The position numbers and the translations under genes were made by a program. From Acidaminococcus timonensis (GTDB lineage Bacteria > Bacillota > Negativicutes > Acidaminococcales > Acidaminococcaceae): DNA of 64,000 nt. This document shows, piece by piece, positions 7,792-17,265 of this stretch. The stretch is from the NCBI RefSeq assembly GCF_900106585.1, contig NZ_FNWH01000006.1, forward strand, positions 1,206,501-1,270,500, read 5' to 3'. Below the pieces are notes generated by a model. It was not told where the DNA came from, did not search any database, and saw only the letters and a program-made list of their open reading frames with translations. Positions within the stretch are counted from its first letter, which is position 1. Every line of letters begins with the position of its first letter.

Positions 7792-8795
7792 TGTTCTTCT
7801 CCTTTAGGCTCTGCTGCCCGTTTCCGTTCCTTCCGGGCTTTGTCATATTTTTCATATGCCTTGATGATGGCCCCTACGATTTCGTGACGGACCACATCGT
7901 GCTCGCTGAAATGCACAATCCCGATGCCCGGCACATTGCGCAGCACATAGGCCGCGTTCACCAGTCCCGACTGCCGTCCACTGGGCAGGTCCACCTGGGT
8001 GGCATCCCCGGTGACCACCAGCTTGGAGCCGAAGCCGAACCGGGTGAGTGCCATGCGCATCTGTTCTGCCGTGGTGTTCTGGGCTTCGTCCAGGATGATG
8101 AAAGCGTCATTCAACGTACGTCCCCGCATGTAGGCCAATGGCGCCACTTCGATGATGCCCCGCTGCAGGTTCTTCTGGAAAGCCTCCATCCCCAGCATCT
8201 CATAGAGAGCATCGTACAGGGGCCGCAGATACGGGTCCACCTTTTCCTGCAGGTCGCCCGGCAGGAACCCCAGCTTTTCGCCGGCTTCCACCGCAGGCCG
8301 GGTCAGGATGATCCGTTCCACATCCTTGTTCTTCAACGCCTTGACGGCCATGGCCACGGCCAGGTAGGTCTTGCCCGTGCCAGCCGGTCCGATGGCAATG
8401 GTGATATCGTTCTGGGCAATGGTCTTCAGATACTGGAGCTGACCCAGGGTCTTGGCCTTTACCTGGCGACCCCGCACTGTGGTCAGTACCGTATCGGTAA
8501 ACAGCTTGTGCAGCTGTTCTTCCTGCCCGTCCAGGACCAGTTTCAGACTGTACTTCACGTCATGTTCGGTGATGGGCAGCCCCTGCCGATACAGGTATAG
8601 CAGTTCTCCCACCAGTTTTTCCGCCAGTTCCGTATCCTGGCTGCTTCCCTGGGCAATGAGCTCGTTGCCCCGGGGAATCAGCTGGCAGCCCAGTACCTGC
8701 TGCATCTGCCGCAGATATTCATCATTTTCTCCCAGGACCGCCACCATTTCCCGCGCATCCCGGAAGGCAAACCGTTTTTCCGTCACTTCAGGCAA
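7788..8795 (-). CDS. phoH: PhoH-family ATPase
   Basis: 335 residues. Walker A GPAGTGKT at 136-143 and a Walker B with FIILDEAQN fit PhoH/YbeZ, a putative RNA-linked ATPase encoded beside ybeY. The start appears to be TTG at 8793-8795 with TAGGAGG eight bases before it. A four-codon ATG reading frame overlaps the same ribosome site. It is the first gene of the minus-strand phoH-ybeY-cdd-era-corC-recO cluster. Confidence 0.93.
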   Translation of the reverse strand: MPEVTEKRFAFRDAREMVAVLGENDEYLRQMQQVLGCQLIPRGNELIAQGSSQDTELAEKLVGELLYLYRQGLPITEHDVKYSLKLVLDGQEEQLHKLFTDTVLTTVRGRQVKAKTLGQLQYLKTIAQNDITIAIGPAGTGKTYLAVAMAVKALKNKDVERIILTRPAVEAGEKLGFLPGDLQEKVDPYLRPLYDALYEMLGMEAFQKNLQRGIIEVAPLAYMRGRTLNDAFIILDEAQNTTAEQMRMALTRFGFGSKLVVTGDATQVDLPSGRQSGLVNAAYVLRNVPGIGIVHFSEHDVVRHEIVGAIIKAYEKYDKARKERKRAAEPKGEEQ

Positions 8796-8880
8796 ACTCC
8801 ATTCCTCCTACCTGTTTCCATAAGTTGTCCAATATATTCATTATATCGTTTCCCCGGTAAAAAAGAAACAGGAAACCCTA

Positions 8881-8910
8881 TTGACAACAGGACCCTGTTT
8901 CGAGTAGAAT
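8881..8910 (+). promoter_or_regulatory. tRNA-Val promoter
   Basis: TTGACA (8881-8886) and TAGAAT (8905-8910) are separated by 18 bp and end 15 bp before the mature tRNA 5' end. Confidence 0.7.
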
Positions 8911-8925
8911 AATGATGTTGCTTAT

Positions 8926-9002
8926 GGAACTATAGCTCAGATGGTTAGAGTATCACGTTGACATCGTGGGGGTCACTGGTTCGAGTCCAGTTAGTTCCAC
9001 CA
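8926..9002 (+). tRNA. tRNA-Val (anticodon GAC)
   Basis: 77 nt including encoded ACCA. The acceptor arms GGAACTA and TAGTTCC pair perfectly. D-loop AGCTCAGATGGTTAGAG, anticodon loop TTGACAT and T-loop GGTTCGAGTCC are canonical. GAC reads GUC and GUU valine codons. It is a single isolated tRNA gene with its own promoter and terminator. Confidence 0.95.
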
Positions 9003-9014
9003 ATTAAAAAGTAG

Positions 9015-9046
9015 AAACGCTGTCCTGCGGGGGCAGCGTTTTTTGT
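9015..9046 (+). terminator. Terminator after tRNA-Val
   Basis: AACGCTG pairs with CAGCGTT and is followed by a T6 run. Confidence 0.85.
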
Positions 9047-9079
9047 TACATAAAAGAAATCGCCGATGGCGATTTCTCA

Positions 9080-9117
9080 CCATCGGCTGTAGACTAGTGA
9101 CTAGAGACTAGCGATTA
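9080..9117. repeat. Partial copy of the intergenic composite repeat
   Basis: CCATCGGCTGTAGACTAGTGACTAGAGACTAG carries the conserved CCATCGGCT edge followed by three heptads, as in the full copies at 10320, 18660 and 31625. Confidence 0.6.
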
Positions 9118-9978
9118 TCATTTCACCACATTCCGCAGCGTCCCGATTCCTTCGATGCTGCATTCCACCACATCCCCGTTTTTCAGGAACTGGGGCGGGT
9201 TCATACCGATACCCGTACCGGAAGGCGTACCGGTAGCGATAATGGTCCCTGCCCGCAGCGTCATGCCCTTGGACAATTCGCTGATGATATACGGAATCCC
9301 ATGCACCAGGTATTTGGTATTGCTGTCCTGGCGCAGCTGGCCGTTCACCTTGCAGGTCAGATGCAGCGCCGGCGGGAACGGGAATTCATCCGCGGTCACG
9401 ATGCAGGGTCCCATGGGGGCAAAGGTATCCAGGCTCTTCCCGAAATACCATTGTTTATGGGCCACCTGCACATCACGGGCCGTTACATCGTTGATGATGG
9501 TATAGCCGAATACGTAATCGGCAGCATCTTTTTCTTCCACGTTTCTGGCTTCTTTGCCGATGATCACAGCCAGTTCACATTCGTAGTCCAGTTCCTTGAC
9601 TACATTGAAATGGCCGTCAATGATGCCGTCCGGATCCGTGGCCCGGTCCACCCGTTTGGAGAAATACACAGGGACCTGGCGCTGTACGATTTTTTCCGGA
9701 ACATAGGCATCGGGCAGTTCCTCGTCATGGGATTTGTAGTTGATGCCCAGGCAGATGATATCGTTCCGGGGGTGGGTCAGAGGAGCCAGGATCTTCACCT
9801 GATCCAGAGGTACGCCGCCCAGAGCCATCCGATTGATGCTCAGCAGTTCTTCAAAGTCGCTTTCCTGGATCAGTTCATACATATTGGCATATTTATTGGC
9901 CGGGTAGACATACTTACCGTCATCAGAAATTACGCCTACCTGTACATCCTGATCGTATTCATACGTTACGATTTTCAT
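9118..9978 (-). CDS. Fumarylacetoacetate hydrolase family protein
   Basis: 286 residues from ATG 9978; an upstream GTG at 9987 overlaps the GGGGAG ribosome site and is less likely. The C-terminal domain holds the family metal-binding signature around ELDYECELAVIIGKEARN and the GTIIATGTPSGTGIGM segment. Members hydrolyse or decarboxylate 2-oxo acids such as oxaloacetate, acylpyruvates and catechol-pathway products. No pathway neighbours define the substrate here. Confidence 0.88.
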   Translation of the reverse strand: MKIVTYEYDQDVQVGVISDDGKYVYPANKYANMYELIQESDFEELLSINRMALGGVPLDQVKILAPLTHPRNDIICLGINYKSHDEELPDAYVPEKIVQRQVPVYFSKRVDRATDPDGIIDGHFNVVKELDYECELAVIIGKEARNVEEKDAADYVFGYTIINDVTARDVQVAHKQWYFGKSLDTFAPMGPCIVTADEFPFPPALHLTCKVNGQLRQDSNTKYLVHGIPYIISELSKGMTLRAGTIIATGTPSGTGIGMNPPQFLKNGDVVECSIEGIGTLRNVVK

Positions 9979-10135
9979 GGCATCCACTCCCCTAATTCTG
10001 TATCACTGCAACAACGTATTGACTTATTCTGTATTTATTGTACACTGTTTATCAGGAAATTACCAGCAAAAGAACCAAGCCCACCTGTTTGCAGGGGGCT
10101 GTCCTGTTGATTGCAAAAGAAAGGAAATGCAGGGA

Positions 10136-10321
10136 ATGGAAAGCATCTGGCAGCTTGACGATGGACACGGCGATTACAACCGCAGCTACGAACGGGATCA
10201 CGATTTCGATTATGCCGATTATTCCACGGATCACAAGGAAAACAACTTCAGCAACTACGAATGGAAAATTCCCAGGTCAAAAAAAGAACGGGTACGGAAC
10301 ATCCTGAATCATTATGAATAA
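10136..10321 (+). CDS. Small charged hypothetical protein (61 aa)
   Basis: Begins MESIWQLDDGHGDYNRSYER. It is rich in Asp, Asn, Tyr and His in its first half, with a basic tail (KKERVRNILNHYE). AAAGGAA lies about nine bases before ATG 10136, and the in-frame ATG at 10127 is too close to that site. A strong hairpin terminator begins directly after its TAA. No family recognised. Confidence 0.55.
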   Translation: MESIWQLDDGHGDYNRSYERDHDFDYADYSTDHKENNFSNYEWKIPRSKKERVRNILNHYE

Positions 10322-10455
10322 AAGGGGATGTGAAAAATGCTTTTTCACGTCCCCCGTCACTAGTCACTAGTCTCTAGCTACTAGCCGATGGAAGCCAGCT
10401 TCCGCTGGCAAAATTCAGAAGCTGTGAATGATTTTTTTCACAGCTTCTTTTTTTA
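10320..10455. repeat. Full copy of composite intergenic repeat (hairpin, heptads, hairpin)
   Basis: The order is GGGGATGTGAAAAA-loop-TTTTTCACGTCCCC hairpin (10324-10355), heptads GTCACTA-GTCACTA-GTCTCTA-GCTACTA, CCGATGGAAGCCAGC, then the AGAAGCTGTGAATGATTTTTTTCACAGCTTCT hairpin with a T-run (10417-10454). Both hairpins look like working terminators. A near-identical arrangement lies at 18660-18777, and a split inverted copy at 27776-27814/31625-31720. Confidence 0.75.
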
Positions 10456-10484
10456 TTCATGCCAAATCAATTTCCTACTATATA

Positions 10485-10693
10485 TTACAGGAAAAGTTTT
10501 GTATAAATTCCCAGATAGGAAACCACAAAAGCAGACAGGCTGAACAGGATGGCTGTAAGCAGCAGATTCTTATACAGTCTGTTCACGTCCACGCCTTCCG
10601 GTGCACACTCGCAGGCCAGAATGGCCACTTTCTGGTGATCATGCCCATGAAAATCACAAAAAACAACAACAGCAGTGAACCGATCTGCATCAT
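10485..10693 (-). pseudogene. Possible small two-helix membrane protein split by a frameshift
   Basis: A GGAGGT-N7-ATG start at 10693 opens a frame beginning MMQIGSLLLLFFVIFMGM that stops at 10583. The -1 frame, overlapping from a T6 run, continues as ILACECAPEGVDVNRLYKN and ends in a second hydrophobic segment (LLLTAILFSLSAFVVSYLGI) at 10485. Joined, they give about 70 residues with two membrane helices. A mutation, sequencing error or recoding would each explain it. No family recognised. Confidence 0.35.
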
Positions 10694-10891
10694 AAAAAAT
10701 ACCTCCGATCAAAATAAAAGCCCTTTCCAGGAAACCGCTCCGTTTTAAAAAAGTTCATTTCCAGAGGACATATAATTGTTCATATTTCAAGAAAGTTTTT
10801 ATTATGAGGACAATTTTTCTGTATATTCCATTTGCTGTCTTTAGATCACTAACACTTTAAAAAAATTTTGTATGGGGTATACAAAAAACTG

Positions 10892-10920
10892 TTGACAATC
10901 TGTGACAAGAGTGATAAATT
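10892..10920 (+). promoter_or_regulatory. Promoter of the CstA-type gene
   Basis: TTGACA (10892-10897), a 17-bp spacer and TAAATT (10915-10920). Transcription would start near 10927 and run into the terminator-like hairpin just before the coding region. The 160 bp upstream of this promoter are AT-rich with no gene seen. Confidence 0.6.
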
Positions 10921-10938
10921 ACGGAACTATAAACAAGC

Positions 10939-10986
10939 ATCCGATTTGATGACGACACTTGTCCATGCGAGTGTCGGATTTTTTTC
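10939..10986 (+). promoter_or_regulatory. Attenuator-like leader hairpin before the CstA-type gene
   Basis: CGACACT (10953-10959) pairs with AGTGTCG (10970-10976) and is followed by GATTTTTTTC, an intrinsic terminator 15 bp before the start codon. ATCCGA at 10939-10944 is the exact complement of TCGGAT at 10974-10979. An alternative pairing that opens the terminator is therefore possible. The ligand or factor is unknown. Confidence 0.6.
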
Positions 10987-11001
10987 AAAGGAGTGATATT
11001 G

Positions 11002-12675
11002 ATGAACGGATTAACGCTTGTGTGTTTAGCTATTGTCATCTTCATCTGTGCGTACATGTTTTATGGTCGCTGGCTGGTGAAGACCTGGGGAATCGAACCG
11101 GATGCGAAGACTCCTGCCTATCGCTTCAGAGACGATAAGGACTTTGCTCCTGCTTCCCGGTTTACGGTATTTGCCCATCAGTTTTCTTCCATTACGGGTG
11201 CCGGCCCTGTAACCGGTCCGATTATCGCCGCCATGTTCGGTTGGGTTCCTGCTTTCTTATGGATTTTGGTCGGTGGCGTATTCTTCGGTGCTGTACAGGA
11301 CTTCACCGCCCTGTATGCTTCTGTGAAGAACGACGGCAAGGGCATGGGCGCCCTGATCGAACAGTATGTAGGCCATACGGGCTGCAAGATGTTCCTGATG
11401 TTCGGCTGGCTGTTCTCCCTGCTGGTTATCGCAGCCTTCTCCGACATCATGGCCAGCACCTTCAACGGGTTCTCCAAGACCGGCGAACTGATGGGGCCTA
11501 ACGCCTCTGCTGCTTCCATTTCCATGATCTACATCGCCGTGGCTGTGGTGTTCGGTATCGTCACCCGCCGCTTCCACATCACCGGTGCCAAGGAACTGGT
11601 TCTGGGCATTGTGTGCATGATCGCCATGGTGAGCCTGGGCATTGCCCATCCCATGTACGCTTCCCGTACCACCTGGCTGTATGTAACCTATGCTTATTGC
11701 TTTGCTGCTTCCATCATGCCCATGTGGCTGCTGATCCAACCCCGTGACTACCTGAGCGTATTCCTGCTGCTGGGTATGATCCTGGCCGGTGTTGTTGGAA
11801 TCATCGTTGGGAATCCTTCCATCAACATGCCTGCCTTCACTTCTTTCGAAGTGGCCGGCAAGCCCATGTTCCCGATTCTGTTCGTAACCATCGCCTGCGG
11901 GGCTGTATCCGGGTTCCATTCTCTGGTATCCTCCGGTACTTCCTCCAAGACCATTTCCAATGAAAAAGACATGCTGCCTGTTGGGTACGGCTCCATGCTG
12001 ATCGAATCCACCCTGGGTGTTGTTTCTCTGGTTATCGCCTGCTCCGTGGCTGTGAACGGCCATCTGCCCAAAGCCACTCCGTTCGCCATTTTCGGCAGCG
12101 CCATCGGCGGTTACTTCACCATGTTCGGGATTCCCAAATACTACAGCACCTGCATCGTAACCATGTGCGTATCCGCTCTGGCCATGACCACCATCGACGC
12201 TGTAACCCGTATCGGCCGGATGATGCTCCAGGAAATCCTGGCTCCGGAAGAAGGCCATGAACAAGGCTCCGTTGCCAAGTTCCTGAGCAACACTTACGTT
12301 GCCACCATCGTAACCCTGATTCCCAGCTACCTGCTGTGCCTGGGCGGTTACATGAACATCTGGCCGCTGTTCGGTGCTGCCAACCAGCTGCTCAGTGCTC
12401 TGGTTCTGGTTGCCCTGGCCGTATTCCTGAAGGTGACCGGCCGGAAGAGCTGGATGCTCTACGTACCCATGACCTTCATGTTCCTGGTTACCATGAGTGC
12501 CCTGTGCCTGTCCATCTATGGCATTTACAAAAAAGCCATGGCTGGCGTGTTCTTCCCCATGGTGGAAGGCCTGCAGCTGGTAGTTGCCCTGTGCCTGATG
12601 TTCCTGGCCATTAACGTGGTTCGGAGCTGCACCAAGGAACTGTTCACCGGCAAGGTTGAAACTGCAGAAAAATGA
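11002..12675 (+). CDS. cstA: CstA/BtsT-family carbon starvation transporter
   Basis: 557 residues with about 15 membrane segments. The start GLTLVCLAIVIFICAYMFYG and the conserved HQFSSITGAGPVTGPIIA, SGFHSLVSSGTSSKT and TTIDAVTRIGRMMLQE segments identify the CstA family, which imports pyruvate and/or peptides. ATG 11002 is used because AAGGAG lies eight bases before it; a GTG at 10993 overlaps that site. Expression is probably governed by the leader hairpin. Confidence 0.9.
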   Translation: MNGLTLVCLAIVIFICAYMFYGRWLVKTWGIEPDAKTPAYRFRDDKDFAPASRFTVFAHQFSSITGAGPVTGPIIAAMFGWVPAFLWILVGGVFFGAVQDFTALYASVKNDGKGMGALIEQYVGHTGCKMFLMFGWLFSLLVIAAFSDIMASTFNGFSKTGELMGPNASAASISMIYIAVAVVFGIVTRRFHITGAKELVLGIVCMIAMVSLGIAHPMYASRTTWLYVTYAYCFAASIMPMWLLIQPRDYLSVFLLLGMILAGVVGIIVGNPSINMPAFTSFEVAGKPMFPILFVTIACGAVSGFHSLVSSGTSSKTISNEKDMLPVGYGSMLIESTLGVVSLVIACSVAVNGHLPKATPFAIFGSAIGGYFTMFGIPKYYSTCIVTMCVSALAMTTIDAVTRIGRMMLQEILAPEEGHEQGSVAKFLSNTYVATIVTLIPSYLLCLGGYMNIWPLFGAANQLLSALVLVALAVFLKVTGRKSWMLYVPMTFMFLVTMSALCLSIYGIYKKAMAGVFFPMVEGLQLVVALCLMFLAINVVRSCTKELFTGKVETAEK

Positions 12676-12679
12676 TCAA

Positions 12680-12716
12680 AAATCCCACCGCCCAGCCGGG
12701 TGGCGGGATTTTTTCC
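12680..12716 (+). terminator. Terminator of the CstA-type gene
   Basis: AAATCCC..CCC pairs with GGG..GGGATTT and runs into TTTTTT. Confidence 0.85.
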
Positions 12717-12738
12717 GTTCATCAATTTCATTCCAATC

Positions 12739-12779
12739 AAAAAGGACCTGTTCCCCATCGAAGGGAACAGGTCCTTTCC
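12739..12779. terminator. Terminator downstream of ligA
   Basis: AAAGGACCTGTTCCC pairs perfectly with GGGAACAGGTCCTTT. The minus-strand side is followed by TTTTTGATT, so it serves the pcrA-ligA operon. Confidence 0.85.
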
Positions 12780-12780
12780 T

Positions 12781-12811
12781 TCACTAGTCACTAACCACTA
12801 GCCACCAATCA
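12781..12811. repeat. Heptad array, partial repeat copy
   Basis: TCACTAG-TCACTAA-CCACTAG-CCACCAA: four degenerate seven-base units related to the (GACTAGT)n arrays of the composite repeat. Confidence 0.55.
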
Positions 12812-12812
12812 C

Positions 12813-14849
<2,037 letters not shown>

Positions 14850-14858
14850 TCAAACTCC

Positions 14859-17108
14859 TCAGATTTTCTGCAAGATCTTATACTTGGTGGCCAGCTGCTT
14901 GATGCCGCAGCCCGGGAAGGCCACCATCACCAGCTGGCCCTCGCTGCCGTCCGGTTTGGCTTCAATGATGGTACCCACCCCGAACTTTTTGTGCCGGCAT
15001 TTATCCCCGGCGTGGAATTCCGGCACGGCGGCTCCTTCCGGCACAAAACCCTTCTGCTTCGGTTTCGGCGTATCCAGGATGCTGCCTCCCCGGTGCCGGG
15101 CAATGGTCCGCAGCCCAGAATGCTGCTGGCTCTGCTGGGCCCTGTAACCGCCATAGCCTCCCATGCTGGCCCTGCGCAGGGACACGTTCTGGATCAGGTT
15201 CCGGGGAATTTCCTCCAGGAACCGGGAAGGCGGATACATGACCACCCGGCCGTACACCATCCGGCTGCGGCAGCTGGTCAGGTACAGCTGCTTCTTGGCC
15301 CGGGTGATGCCCACATAGCAAAGCCGTCGTTCCTCCTCCAGTTTGTCCTCATCTTCCAGGGACCGCTGGCTGGGGAACAGGCCGTCCTCCATGCCCCCGA
15401 TGAACACCACCGGGAATTCCAGTCCCTTGGCCGAATGAAGGGTCATGAGGGTCACGGAATCCTTGGTCAGCTTGGCATCGTCAATGTCCGCCACCAGGGC
15501 CACATGGTTCAAAAAGTCCTCCAGGGTCTGGTTGTTCTCCTCTCCCGGATCCTTGGCGAATTCATCGGCGATCCGCAGGAATTCGTTCAGGTTGTCGATA
15601 CGGCTTTTTGCCTGGTCGGATCCGTCCAGCCGCAGGGCTTCCAGGTACCCGCTCTTTTCCAGCACCCGTTCCATCAGCTCTTTCACCGGCAGGGTATCCT
15701 TCACCCCATCCAGTTCACTGATCATATCACTGAAGGCCTGGATCTTGCCCAGAGACCGGCCCAGCACCTCTTTGGCCTGCACCGTCTGCAGCACTTCGTC
15801 AAGCGGCATCCCGCTTTCTTCCAGCAGGGACCGGATTTTGGTCACTGTGGCCGCCCCGATGCCCCGCTTGGGTTCGTTGATGATCCGTTCCAGCCCCTGG
15901 ATGTCCCGATGGTTGGACAGGAACCGCAGATAGCTCAAAAGGTCCTTTACTTCTTTCCGGTCGTAGAACTTCAGGCTCCCCACCATCACATAGGGCACAC
16001 CGTTGTTGATCAGATTTTCTTCGAACATCCGGCTCTGGGCATTGGTCCGATACAAAATGGCCATATCCCCCAGTCTGATGCCTTCCCGCTGCAGCTTCCG
16101 GATCTGGCCCACCACGAATTCAGCTTCCTCCCGGTCATCCCGGGCCTGGAAGTAGGCAATGGGCTGTCCGCTGCCGTTTTCCGTCCACAGGTTCTTGGGT
16201 CTCCGGGCTGCATTGTGCTTGATCACCTCGTTGGCTGCGTCCAAAATCACCTGGGTGCTGCGGTAGTTCTGTTCCAGTTTATAGATTTTGGCCTGGGGGT
16301 AATCCTTTTCGAAATCCAGGATGTTGCTGATATCGGCGCCCCGCCAGCCATAGATGCTCTGGTCGATATCCCCCACGGCACACAGGTTGTTCTCCGGCGC
16401 AGACAGGAGTTTGGCCAGCAGATACTGCACATGGTTGGTGTCCTGGTACTCGTCGATGAGTACATAGTGGAACTTGTTCTGGTATTTTTCCCGGACATCC
16501 GGGAACTGCTGCAGCAGCTTGACCGTTAAAAGCAGCAGGTCGTCGAAATCCAGGGCATTGCTCTGGTGCAGGTGATTCTGGTATTCCTTATAGATTTCCG
16601 CCACCTTTTTGGCATGAAAATCGTCAGCCTGGCGGGCGAACTCACTGGCGTCCACCTGGGCGTTCTTGGCGTTGCTGATGGTGGAAAGGAGCGCCGGCAG
16701 CGGATAGAACTTCTCGTCCAGGTTCAGCTTCTTCAGGGCTTCCTTCAGCACATTCTTACAATCCGTGGGATCATAGATGGAAAAAGAGGTGGTGTAGCCG
16801 GGGAGATGGTTGATGTCCCGGCGCAACAGCTGGTTGCAGAAACCGTGGAAGGTATACAGCCACACGTCCTTGGCCGAAGGCCCCACCAGCGCATCCACCC
16901 GCTGGCGCATTTCCTTGGCCGCCTTGTTGGTGAAAGTGATGGCCAGGATGTTCCAGGGTTTCACCCCTTTTTCCAGCAGATAGGCAATTTTGGTGGTCAG
17001 TGCTTTCGTCTTGCCGGATCCGGCTCCGGCCAAAATTAAAATAGGCCCGGCAATCTGGCGGACTGCCTCAGCCTGTTGTTCGTTCAGCGATGCTAAGAGA
17101 TCTGTCAT
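14859..17108 (-). CDS. pcrA: ATP-dependent DNA helicase PcrA/UvrD
   Basis: 749 residues of superfamily 1 helicase. Walker A GAGSGKT at 28-34, DEYQDTN as Walker B, the QNYRST and VTLMTLHSAKGLEF motifs and the C-terminal tail expected of PcrA. It unwinds DNA in excision repair and clears recombination intermediates. The pcrA-ligA gene order is common in Firmicutes. Confidence 0.96.
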   Translation of the reverse strand: MTDLLASLNEQQAEAVRQIAGPILILAGAGSGKTKALTTKIAYLLEKGVKPWNILAITFTNKAAKEMRQRVDALVGPSAKDVWLYTFHGFCNQLLRRDINHLPGYTTSFSIYDPTDCKNVLKEALKKLNLDEKFYPLPALLSTISNAKNAQVDASEFARQADDFHAKKVAEIYKEYQNHLHQSNALDFDDLLLLTVKLLQQFPDVREKYQNKFHYVLIDEYQDTNHVQYLLAKLLSAPENNLCAVGDIDQSIYGWRGADISNILDFEKDYPQAKIYKLEQNYRSTQVILDAANEVIKHNAARRPKNLWTENGSGQPIAYFQARDDREEAEFVVGQIRKLQREGIRLGDMAILYRTNAQSRMFEENLINNGVPYVMVGSLKFYDRKEVKDLLSYLRFLSNHRDIQGLERIINEPKRGIGAATVTKIRSLLEESGMPLDEVLQTVQAKEVLGRSLGKIQAFSDMISELDGVKDTLPVKELMERVLEKSGYLEALRLDGSDQAKSRIDNLNEFLRIADEFAKDPGEENNQTLEDFLNHVALVADIDDAKLTKDSVTLMTLHSAKGLEFPVVFIGGMEDGLFPSQRSLEDEDKLEEERRLCYVGITRAKKQLYLTSCRSRMVYGRVVMYPPSRFLEEIPRNLIQNVSLRRASMGGYGGYRAQQSQQHSGLRTIARHRGGSILDTPKPKQKGFVPEGAAVPEFHAGDKCRHKKFGVGTIIEAKPDGSEGQLVMVAFPGCGIKQLATKYKILQKI

Positions 17109-17168
17109 TTTTTCCTCGATTCCTTCATTTTATTCTCTCCTATTCTAACAGATTCCCGTTTTTTTTGC

Positions 17169-17245
17169 TATAATAGAAGAATCCTTCAAGAGAAGGCCCG
17201 CTACAGGTGGGGCCCTGGCAGCCCCTGCTCACAGACCTTGCGGAA
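17169..17245 (+). promoter_or_regulatory. Promoter and structured 5' leader of the purine permease gene
   Basis: An extended -10 (TGCTATAAT, TATAAT 17169-17174) precedes a leader in which CCGC (17198-17201) pairs with GCGG (17240-17243), AGGT with ACCT inside it, and GGGGC with GCCCC in the centre. No known riboswitch consensus could be matched by eye, and no terminator follows. It may be a structured regulatory leader or simply GC-rich untranslated RNA. Confidence 0.4.
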
Positions 17246-17265
17246 CAAAAGAAAGGAAGTTGATT

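Noticed and set aside
10357..10385. Heptad arrays considered as a CRISPR or tandem-repeat minisatellite locus
   Set aside because: Units are only 7 bp with no unique spacers and no cas genes; better described as slippage-prone parts of an intergenic repeat.
17180..17265. Purine permease leader considered as a purine riboswitch
   Set aside because: The invariant TATA...and pyrimidine-rich junction segments of that aptamer are not present; left as an unclassified structured leader.
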